Below are positions 1-5,744 of a DNA stretch of 5,744 bases, piece after piece. The DNA comes from an uncultured Clostridia bacterium (lineage in GTDB: Bacteria; Bacillota; Clostridia; Oscillospirales; CAG-272): NCBI GenBank assembly GCA_937895775.1, contig CALBLD010000271.1, positions 1 to 5,744 on the forward strand, written 5' to 3'. Below the pieces are notes generated by a model. The model was not told the origin of the DNA, searched no databases, and saw nothing but the letters and a program-made list of their open reading frames with translations. The first letter of the stretch is position 1, and each line of letters opens with the position of its first letter. Both the position numbers and the translations under genes were made by a program.

Positions 1-386
1 CGATTTGCAACCTTTCTGCCGACTCCCGGGAAGCGAAGCAGCTCCTCCATACTGTCGGGCAGTTTCCCGTCGTATTCTTCGGTCAGAAGCCGTGTTTCCC
101 CGATTATATCCCGCGCCTTGACGTGATACAGTCCGCAGGGACGTACAATATCCTCAACATCCGAAAGTTCCGCCTCTGCAAGTTCGCGCGGTGACCGATA
201 TTTTTCGAACAGCCCTTTGCAGACCTCATTGACCCGCTTATCGGTACACTGTGCCGACAGTCTTGCCATAACGAGCAGTTTCCAGTCCTCGCCTTCATAT
301 TCAAGGGCGCATTTTGCCTGCGGATAGAGCTTTTCAAGCTCTTCGACAACTGCCGCCGCATGCCCGCGCGTTCCGTATTCAACCAT
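1..386 (-). CDS. nth: Endonuclease III (DNA glycosylase/AP lyase), N-terminal part, cut by window edge
   Basis: Base excision repair enzyme: it removes oxidised pyrimidines from DNA and nicks the abasic site by a beta-lyase reaction. Reading the minus strand from the ATG at 386 gives 128 codons open to the left edge. Visible family marks are LSAQCTDKRVN at residues 43-53 (the LSAQ-TD block of Nth) and the helix-hairpin-helix FPGVGRKVAN at 119-128. Lys125 in that motif aligns with the catalytic Lys120 of E. coli Nth. The catalytic Asp and the C-terminal 4Fe-4S cysteines would lie beyond the edge, so activity cannot be fully judged. The start follows the maf stop codon by one base and has a GGAGG ribosome site nine bases upstream, inside the end of maf, so translation is probably coupled. 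It is the third gene of a minus-strand operon. The identification rests on seen motifs and is firm; an Nth-like paralog such as MutY is less likely given the GVGRK lysine. Confidence 0.95.
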   Translation of the reverse strand, partial: MVEYGTRGHAAAVVEELEKLYPQAKCALEYEGEDWKLLVMARLSAQCTDKRVNEVCKGLFEKYRSPRELAEAELSDVEDIVRPCGLYHVKARDIIGETRLLTEEYDGKLPDSMEELLRFPGVGRKVAN

Positions 387-387
387 T

Positions 388-981
388 TTATCTGTCCTCC
401 GCAAACGAGCAAAGCGACATTCCGAACCTTTCGGACAGCATTTCGGAGAGTGTACAGAGCGGAAGCCCCACGACATTATAGTAGTCACCGTCTATTTTCC
501 TGACAAAGACCGCCGCCCTGCCCTGTATTCCGTATGCGCCGGCTTTATCGAGTACGTTTACGTTTTCAACGTAGTTTTCTGTTTCTTCGTCCGAAAGCTT
601 CCTAAACTCCACGGAGGTCTTTACCGTCTTTGAGTAAATCTCATTTCCGCAGGCAAGCGCGACCCCGGTAAAAACATCATGCACTCTGCCCGACAGCATC
701 CCGAGCATCCGCACGGCATCGGCTTTATCTGCGGGCTTGCCGAGCAGTATACCGTCCGCCGACACCATAGTATCTGCCGCTATGATTATTTCATCCTCAT
801 CCGCCGGGGTTGCCGCCGCTTTTTTACGTGCAAGCATTTCAACGGCAGTCTCCGGCAGAATATTATCCGGCAGACTCTCATCCACCGATGCGGGTCTGAC
901 ATCAAAACTCACTCCGAGCATATCAAGCAGTTCGGTACGGCGGGGGGACGCCGATGCCAGCACCAGTCTGTATTTTTTCAT
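388..981 (-). CDS. maf: Maf family nucleotide pyrophosphatase (YhdE-like dTTP/UTP pyrophosphatase)
   Basis: Cytoplasmic house-cleaning enzyme. The family hydrolyses non-canonical and some canonical NTPs to NMP and pyrophosphate; YhdE-type members prefer dTTP/UTP and modified pyrimidines, and Maf overexpression affects septum formation in Bacillus. The 197 aa length is typical. Visible motifs are ASASPRR (9-15) with the phosphate-binding arginines, DESLP (34-38), ARKKA (51-55), AADT (68-71) with Asp70 as the expected catalytic base, LGKP (80-83), HDVFTG (101-106), DKAGAYGIQG (145-154) and NVVGLPL (169-175). The DKAGAYGIQG block with Gln153 points to the YhdE subgroup rather than the YceF (m7GTP) subgroup; that assignment is from family knowledge. 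The start MKKYRLVLASASPRR matches the usual N-terminus, although its ribosome site is imperfect: GGGAG lies only one base before ATG, and AAGGAAGG ends 14 bases before it. It is the middle gene of the operon, 20 bases after the U32 stop codon and one base before nth. No broken motif was seen. Confidence 0.96.
   Translation of the reverse strand: MKKYRLVLASASPRRTELLDMLGVSFDVRPASVDESLPDNILPETAVEMLARKKAAATPADEDEIIIAADTMVSADGILLGKPADKADAVRMLGMLSGRVHDVFTGVALACGNEIYSKTVKTSVEFRKLSDEETENYVENVNVLDKAGAYGIQGRAAVFVRKIDGDYYNVVGLPLCTLSEMLSERFGMSLCSFAEDR
396..400 (-). promoter_or_regulatory. Ribosome binding site of nth, inside the 3' end of maf
   Basis: On the minus strand the sequence reads GGAGG, then nine bases, then the nth ATG at 386. 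The site overlaps the last codons of maf, whose TAA is at 388-390. This placement supports the nth start chosen here and suggests coupled translation of the two genes. Confidence 0.8.
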
Positions 982-1001
982 ACTCCCGCAAACAACCTTC
1001 C

Positions 1002-2696
1002 TTATTTTATTCTCCGTACTTCCTTTTTGGTCGGAAGACCCTTTTCGTAGTTGGACAGCAGATACCTGACCTCCTGCGGTCCCTCGGTCGTAAAAATAAA
1101 ATGTCCTCCGAAATCTCCGAGCTTTTCAAGACTTTCTCTCCTGTCCGCCATATAGATCGGCACGCTGTTCAGCACGATCTCCCGTCCGCCCTCGGCGAGC
1201 ACCGGGAAGACGACGTTCCTTCTGTCGGCAAGTCTTGTCGTGTTACAGCTCTTTTCAAGGAGCATGAGCGGAATCCGACCGTATATTATCACGCATTTTG
1301 CTCCGCCTATATCACGTATCTGAGGAAGCGTAAGCTCGGGCGACAGTATATAATCATCGAATATCTCCGAATACAGCCGTGCGCTTTCGGAATTTGTTAT
1401 ATTCAGTCTGAAATCTCCGTGAAGTACAAATCCCGCCTCTTTTGCAAGCGAAATATGGCCTATATTCCCCACAAGCGCGTGTACGACTCCCGCCGCCCGT
1501 GCCTTTGCAAGCTTTGCGGCGACCGTCTCTCTTTCGCTGTCGGGTATCACGGGAGGAAGCAGAACTCCGTTTGCTTTCCTGCCGTCGAAGCGGTCAAGCG
1601 GCAGATACACTATATCAAAACTTTTACCGTCCGGGATCGTCGATGCATCATAGAAACGGGCAGAGGACATTATTCTGTGCGGTGTCGCGATCTTCCCGGC
1701 AGACCCGGCAGAAACAGGGTCTGCGGTTCTGTTATACGACTCTATCGGCTGACGTTCATGCGGTTTTGTTTTATAAAGCGGGCGGACCGCCGCGCTTGCC
1801 GCCTTATCAGCCTCCGACCGGATGCCGTTCATATTGCCGTGATCGCCGGTAAAATAGCCGTCGGTAAAGCCGCCTCTCGAAAAGACCTCCGAGAGATATG
1901 CAATCTCTCCCGCATTTGCGTTTCTTTTTTCGTCAAGCAGTCTCCTGTAAACCGAAACCACCGCATAAACGTAGTCGGGCGATTTCATTCTGCCCTCTAT
2001 CTTGAGCGAAGCCACTCCCATCGACATAAGCTCGGTGATATGTCCCGCAAGGCAGTTATCCTTGAGCGAAAGCGGATATCTGTGATTATAGGGCAGTCGG
2101 CAGGGCTGCGCACATTCGCCGCGGTTGCCCGATCTTCCGCCGACCATTGACGACATAAGGCACTGTCCGGATGCGCTGACGCAAAGTGCGCCGTGCACGA
2201 ACACCTCAATCGGTATCGGAGAGTTTTCGGTCAGTTTTTTCAGATTTTCGCGGTCAAGTTCACGCGCCGCGACCATGAGCGAAAAGCCGTGTTCGGCAAG
2301 AAAAACAGCCGCGTCGGTATTATGTCCCGAACACTGTGTCGAGCCGTGCAGTTCAAAATCGGGAAAAAGAGAATGTATCTTCGACGCAAGACCCATATCG
2401 GAGACTATCAGCGCATCCACGTCCGACCTGTAAAGAAAGGTTGCAAGTTCGATCGCCGATGCCATTTCCCTGTCGAGAACCGTCGTATTCAGGGTAACAT
2501 ACACCCGCACGCCCGCCGCATGTGCGGTCTTTACCGCATCGCATAGTGCGGAACGTGAAAAATTCTTTGCGGACATTCTTGCGTTGAACGCAGTCATTCC
2601 GAGATAGACGGCATCCGCTCCCGCCGCTATCGCGGCATTCAGTGCCTCCGGCGAGCCTGCCGGGGCGAGCAATTCGGGAACATCGTTTTTTAACAT
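1002..2696 (-). CDS. U32 family protein (peptidase U32 / RlhA-TrhP-type RNA hydroxylation relative), two-module form
   Basis: A 564 aa protein. The N-terminal half is a classic U32 domain: PELLAPAG (7-14), ADAVYLG (27-33), the signature EVFVHGALCVSASGQCLMSS (164-183), GGRSGNRGECAQPCRLPY (186-203) and LKIEGRMKSPDYVY (231-244). Cys172, Cys179, Cys195 and Cys199 match the four cysteines that bind a 4Fe-4S cluster in U32 relatives such as UbiU/UbiV. Family members are named as collagenase-like peptidases, but characterised E. coli relatives act in RNA or quinone hydroxylation (RlhA on 23S rRNA, TrhP on tRNA), so a protease role should not be assumed. Residues about 360-545 resemble a second, cysteine-poor copy of the fold. 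An in-frame ATG at 2720 would add eight residues (572 aa). I prefer 2696 because it has AGGA six bases upstream, gives the usual N-terminus (MLKNDVPELLAPAG), and a likely promoter lies too close to 2720. It is the first gene of the operon with maf and nth. The exact substrate is not determinable here. Confidence 0.93.
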   Translation of the reverse strand: MLKNDVPELLAPAGSPEALNAAIAAGADAVYLGMTAFNARMSAKNFSRSALCDAVKTAHAAGVRVYVTLNTTVLDREMASAIELATFLYRSDVDALIVSDMGLASKIHSLFPDFELHGSTQCSGHNTDAAVFLAEHGFSLMVAARELDRENLKKLTENSPIPIEVFVHGALCVSASGQCLMSSMVGGRSGNRGECAQPCRLPYNHRYPLSLKDNCLAGHITELMSMGVASLKIEGRMKSPDYVYAVVSVYRRLLDEKRNANAGEIAYLSEVFSRGGFTDGYFTGDHGNMNGIRSEADKAASAAVRPLYKTKPHERQPIESYNRTADPVSAGSAGKIATPHRIMSSARFYDASTIPDGKSFDIVYLPLDRFDGRKANGVLLPPVIPDSERETVAAKLAKARAAGVVHALVGNIGHISLAKEAGFVLHGDFRLNITNSESARLYSEIFDDYILSPELTLPQIRDIGGAKCVIIYGRIPLMLLEKSCNTTRLADRRNVVFPVLAEGGREIVLNSVPIYMADRRESLEKLGDFGGHFIFTTEGPQEVRYLLSNYEKGLPTKKEVRRIK

Positions 2697-2702
2697 AAGC
2701 CA

Positions 2703-2706
2703 TCCT
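2703..2706 (-). promoter_or_regulatory. Ribosome binding site deciding the U32 start
   Basis: The minus strand reads AGGA, six bases, then ATG at 2696. The two ATGs further upstream in frame (2720 and 2714) have no comparable Shine-Dalgarno sequence, so this site favours the shorter 564 aa product. Confidence 0.6.
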
Positions 2707-2732
2707 GCCTTCATCCGCATTTATTACCGATG

Positions 2733-2741
2733 ATTATATCA
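2733..2741 (-). promoter_or_regulatory. Extended -10 promoter for the U32-maf-nth operon
   Basis: The minus strand reads TGATATAAT, a perfect TATAAT with the TGn extension. The hexamer 17 bases upstream (2756-2761, read TTCCAT) is a poor -35, which is common for extended -10 promoters. Transcription would start near 2726, leaving about 29 bases before the ATG at 2696 but only about six before the ATG at 2720. Prediction by eye only. Confidence 0.6.
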
Positions 2742-2800
2742 CACTTTGAGACTTAATGGAATAGATATTTCAAAAATTATAAAAAAATCACAAAAACCTC

Positions 2801-2829
2801 TTTTCAAAAGCGAAAAAATATGGTATAGT
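2801..2829 (+). promoter_or_regulatory. Promoter for the tandem lipoprotein esterases
   Basis: TTTTCA (2801-2806, four of six matches to TTGACA) is followed by an exact 17-base spacer and TATAGT (2824-2829), which is preceded by TGG at 2821-2823, so it is also an extended -10. Transcription should begin near 2836, giving a leader of roughly 38 bases to the ATG at 2874. The -35 lies within a small perfect inverted repeat, CTTTT-C-AAAAG (2800-2810), of uncertain meaning. Prediction by eye. Confidence 0.6.
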
Positions 2830-2873
2830 GTAGAAAAACGGCAATCAGCCGAAACAAACTACGAGGTATTGCA

Positions 2874-4301
2874 ATGAAAAAGCACAATCGTATCACGGCG
2901 GTGCTGTCGCTTCTGCTGGCATTTATGTTCATATTTGCCGCATGTGCGCAGACAGTTCCCGACGCGACAACAGGTGCGGTGACGACTTCGGGCACGGTCA
3001 CCGAGGCTCCCGGACCGAGAGACATAGTCATTGCCGAAAAAGGCAAGCCGTCCGATTTTTCACTTGTGTCCGCAACAGGTTCGGACGAAGCGAAAAAACT
3101 TGCGGACAGCTACAAAGAGAAGCTCGGTGTTGAGTTTGCGCTCAGAGCCGACACCGAAGCGACTTCCGGAAACGAAATAATACTCGGCTCGGACGCAAGA
3201 GAGGACTGCAAGGCACTTGCCGCAACGCTTGAAGGCGGAGAATATGCGATCAAGGCGGTAAAAAACGACAACGGAGTGACCGTTCTCGTCGCATACAGAG
3301 GTCAGCTTGCGGCAGATGCGGCGATAAACTATCTTATCGGGGTCATAAACGATACCGACGGAAAAGCGGTCATTGCCGAAGATCTTGACATCCGCAGTTC
3401 TGCGGTTACCCTCCACAAGGACAAAGACAAGAACGTCATTGACGTTTACCTTATCGGCGGTCAGTCGAATGCCGCAGGCAGCAGCCGGGTGAAAAATCTG
3501 CGCGGAAACTTCACAAACATCATGTTTACCGGAGAAGTGGACAAGAACAGGAGAACCGGTGCCGCGTCGCTCGCACTCATCGGAAGATACAGAAAAAGCG
3601 TCAGAACCGGATACGGAGTTTCGACAAACCACATAGGTCCCGAATACGGCATGGCGGAAACTCTCAATGACTACTACGGCAACGGCAGACCCGCGCTCAT
3701 ATTCAAGTCGGCGGCAGGCGGAACTGCACTTCACAACGACACGGGCGGTCTTTCGGACACCTTCGGAAACTGGTACCCGAGATCGATGTGGGGCAGCAAA
3801 AAGGTCGATCCGAAAACAAGTCCGATGGGCGTTCAGTATTACAATTTCGTCGAAAATTTCAGAACAACCTATAACAAGCTTGTCGAAGACGGCTACACGC
3901 CCAAGATCCGCGGCATGGCATGGATGCAGGGAGAATCCGATCTCGGACGCGAAAGCGGCTACGAGGGACTGCTGAAAGCACTGATAAACGATCTGCGCGC
4001 GGATCTTTACGAAATAACCGGTGACGAGGATGTCAAGGAAATGCCTTTCGTCATCGGCAAGATCGCAACCACTTTCGGCTCCTACAACAATCCGAATGTT
4101 CCCTCATTCAACAGGATGCAGGAGCGCGTTGCAAGGACAATGAAGAATGTCTACACGATCGAAACCGCCGATCTTATAATAGTCAACAAAGACGGAACGG
4201 TCGCGGGAACCGACACCGCGCATTTCAGCGAAAGCGACGCCGAAACGCTCGGCATACGCTTTGCCGAAAAGCTTCTTGAGTTCTACACGGTCAAAGAATA
4301 A
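2874..4301 (+). CDS. Lipoprotein SGNH carbohydrate esterase (sialate O-acetylesterase/SASA-like), first tandem copy
   Basis: A predicted surface lipoprotein of 475 aa that probably removes acetyl groups from a glycan. Residues 1-23 form a lipoprotein signal peptide ending FAAC with Cys24 as the lipidated residue; Phe at -3 is slightly unusual. A Thr-rich linker (25-48) follows. Residues about 50-175 form an alpha/beta module (DIVIAEKGKPSDFSLV, GNEIILGS at 99-106, GGEYAIKAV at 121-129) resembling the non-catalytic N-terminal domain of GH67/GH20-type enzymes. The esterase domain runs from about 188: GGQSNAAG (195-202) with nucleophile Ser198, GPEYGMAE (255-262), KSAAGGTAL (278-286), WMQGESD (350-356), and DTAHF (447-451) giving the Asp447/His450 acid-base pair. 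All expected catalytic blocks are present. GAGG lies seven bases before the ATG. A paralog follows after 42 bases. Acetylxylan esterase (CE6-like) or sialate 9-O-acetylesterase are both possible; the substrate is unknown. Confidence 0.9.
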   Translation: MKKHNRITAVLSLLLAFMFIFAACAQTVPDATTGAVTTSGTVTEAPGPRDIVIAEKGKPSDFSLVSATGSDEAKKLADSYKEKLGVEFALRADTEATSGNEIILGSDAREDCKALAATLEGGEYAIKAVKNDNGVTVLVAYRGQLAADAAINYLIGVINDTDGKAVIAEDLDIRSSAVTLHKDKDKNVIDVYLIGGQSNAAGSSRVKNLRGNFTNIMFTGEVDKNRRTGAASLALIGRYRKSVRTGYGVSTNHIGPEYGMAETLNDYYGNGRPALIFKSAAGGTALHNDTGGLSDTFGNWYPRSMWGSKKVDPKTSPMGVQYYNFVENFRTTYNKLVEDGYTPKIRGMAWMQGESDLGRESGYEGLLKALINDLRADLYEITGDEDVKEMPFVIGKIATTFGSYNNPNVPSFNRMQERVARTMKNVYTIETADLIIVNKDGTVAGTDTAHFSESDAETLGIRFAEKLLEFYTVKE

Positions 4302-4343
4302 CCGTGACATATAAAATACAAATCAAAACAGGAGAGTAACACC

Positions 4344-5744
4344 ATGAAAACAAAAAACTGCCGCATTACCGCGGCTCTGTCGCTTCTGCTGGCATTTCTG
4401 TTTGTATTCGCCGCATGTGCGCCAGACAAATCCCGACACGACAACAGGCGCGGCAACAACAGGCGCAGTCACCGAGGCTCCGGCTGCAAGTGACATAGTT
4501 ATAGCCGAAAAAGGCAAGGCCTCCGATTTTTCGCTCGTTTACAGCCCGTTCGGTGCCAACAAATCGGACGAAGCAAAACAGATTGCGGAGATCTACAAGG
4601 AAAAGCTCGGCGTTGAGCTTCCTCTCAAAGCCGACACCGAAGCGGCAACCGGAAATGAGATCATCTTCAATTCCACGACAAGAGAGGACAGCAAGGCACT
4701 CGTCAATTCGCTTGAGGGCGGAGAATATGCGATCAAGGCGGTAAAGGGCGACAACGGAGTGACCGTTCTTGTCGCATACAAGGGTCAGCTTGCGATCGAC
4801 GCGGTAATAAACTATCTCACCGGCATTATTAACGAGACCGACGGCAAAGCGGTCATCGCCGCAGACATTGACATCCGCGAATCGACAACCACCCTTCACA
4901 AAGACAAGGAAAAGAACGTCATTGACGTTTATCTTATCGGCGGTCAGTCGAATGCGGCAGGATGCAGCCGCAAACAGAACCAGAACTCGACATTCAACAA
5001 CATAATGTTCACCGGAGAGGTTGACAAACAGAGACTCACCGATCATGCAACCCTTTCGTTTATCGGCAGATACAAGAAATATGTCCGTGTCGGATACGGA
5101 ATATCCGCCGATCATTTCGGACCCGAATACGGCATTGCCGAAGTCCTCAACGACTATTACGGCAACGGCAGACCTGCGATTATATTCAAATCGGCGGCGG
5201 GCGGCACTGCCCTCCACAACGATACAAGCGGTCTTTCGGACACATACGGAAACTGGTATCCGAGATCGATGTGGGGAGACAAGAAGGTTGATCCCAAAAC
5301 CAGTCCGATGGGCGTTCAGTACAACAATTTCGTTGAAAACTTCAGAACAACCTACAACAAGCTTGTTGCCGACGGCTACACCCCGAAAGTCCGCGGTATG
5401 GCATGGATGCAGGGAGAAGCCGATCTCGGACGCGAGAGCAATTACGAAAAGCTTCTGAAAGCACTTATAACCGACCTGCGTGCAGACCTTTACGAAATAA
5501 CGGGCGATGAGGACGTCAAGGAAATGCCCTTTGTCATCGGCAAAATCGCAACCACCTTCGCGTCATACAACAATCCGAGTGTTCCCGCTTTCAACGTAAT
5601 GCAGGACAGAGTTGCAAGGACAATGAAAAACGTCTACACGATCAAGACCTCCGACCTTGTCATCGTCGCCAAGGACGGAACCATCGTCGGAACCGACAAA
5701 TATCACTTCAACGGAAACGATGCGGAAACGCTCGGCGTCCGCTT
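4344..5744 (+). pseudogene. Second tandem lipoprotein esterase, frameshifted by one C and cut by window edge
   Basis: Paralog of the gene just upstream, with AGGAG nine bases before its ATG. The natural frame codes for a lipoprotein signal peptide (FAAC, Cys25) but then runs out of register and stops at TGA 4491-4493 after 49 codons. Skipping one C in the CC at 4422-4423 restores register: the text resumes as QTNPDTTTG and the frame stays open for 440 codons to the right edge. The corrected product reaches residue 466, about 13 short of the expected C-terminus. It keeps GGQSNAAG (Ser202), GPEYGIAE, KSAAGGTAL, WMQGEAD (Ser to Ala against copy 1) and DKYHF (Asp451, His454). Over the last conserved block (copy 1 residues 339-447) 93 of 109 residues are identical. 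No good start codon exists downstream that would recover the secretion signal. The intact, conserved remainder means either a very recent loss of function or a one-base sequence error, in which case this is a working lipoprotein esterase. Confidence 0.85.
4422..4423 (+). other. Single-base insertion (extra C) causing the frameshift
   Basis: Copy 1 reads GCATGTGCGCAGACA at the lipobox cysteine; copy 2 reads GCATGTGCGCCAGACA. Removing either C makes the two copies align codon by codon through the linker (copy 2 is then one codon shorter in the linker and four codons longer near 4535). The CC is not a homopolymer tract, so slipped-strand phase variation is not suggested. Confidence 0.88.

Larger units (their letters stand above)
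2874..5744 (+). repeat. Tandem gene duplication, two diverged direct copies
   Basis: Units 2874-4301 and 4344-5744 (incomplete) are direct repeats of one gene separated by 42 bases that contain no visible terminator or convincing promoter, so they are probably co-transcribed from the promoter at 2801-2829. Some stretches are almost identical in DNA: around GGTCAGTCGAATGC only one base differs over about 42. Others have diverged strongly. Many differences are at third codon positions, indicating that both copies were under selection for protein function for some time after duplication. Confidence 0.88.

Noticed and set aside
982..1001. Internal promoter or terminator between U32 and maf
   Set aside because: The gap is only 20 bases and shows neither a hairpin with a T run nor promoter boxes.
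954..2150. Long open frame of 398 codons on the plus strand
   Set aside because: It lies wholly opposite the maf and U32 genes, is rich in Arg, His and Cys, has no recognisable motif, and is explained by the codon bias of the real genes on the other strand.
4302..4343. Separate promoter or terminator between the two esterase copies
   Set aside because: A TATAAA-like string at 4310-4315 has no acceptable -35 at 16-18 bases, and no GC stem with a T run is present, so co-transcription is simpler.
4415..4430. Programmed ribosomal frameshift joining the signal peptide to the esterase
   Set aside because: There is no slippery heptamer, no shift-prone stop codon at the site and no obvious downstream stimulatory hairpin. 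The first copy makes the same protein without any shift.
4366..5217. Minus-strand frame of 283 codons opposite the second esterase, with a similar 224-codon frame (3060-3734) opposite the first
   Set aside because: The two antisense translations resemble each other only because they mirror homologous coding DNA. They have no fold-like pattern or ribosome site and lie in the antisense of well-supported genes.

Overview
The window looks like an ordinary chromosomal stretch from a Clostridia-type Bacillota, probably an uncultured gut or rumen member. This is an inference from three things: the style of the lipoprotein signal peptides and Thr-rich linkers, the AGGAG/GGAGG ribosome binding sites, and the long U32 protein typical of Firmicutes. 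No rRNA, tRNA, CRISPR or transposase was seen.

Left part (1-2720, minus strand): three genes are read right to left as a compact housekeeping operon. They are a two-module U32 family protein (1002-2696), a Maf/YhdE nucleotide pyrophosphatase (388-981), and the N-terminal two thirds of endonuclease III, nth (386 to the left edge, cut by the window). The gaps are 20 and 1 bases. The likely shared theme is nucleic-acid upkeep: RNA hydroxylation by U32 relatives, nucleotide-pool cleaning by Maf, and base excision repair by Nth.

Centre (2721-2873): a short AT-rich divergent intergenic region carries one extended -10 promoter for each direction.

Right part (2874-5744, plus strand): a tandem pair of paralogous lipoproteins. 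Each has a lipobox signal peptide, a Thr-rich linker, an alpha/beta N-terminal module resembling those that precede the catalytic domain in GH67/GH20-type enzymes, and an SGNH esterase domain of the sialate O-acetylesterase/acetylxylan esterase (SASA) type. The first copy is complete (475 aa). The second is cut by the right edge and carries a one-base C insertion just after the lipobox cysteine. That insertion stops the natural frame after 49 codons, while the rest stays open and well conserved. This is either a recent inactivating mutation or a sequencing/assembly error.

I see no clearly new biological system. The items most worth checking are the frameshifted second esterase, the uneven divergence of the two copies, and the degenerate second half of the U32 protein.
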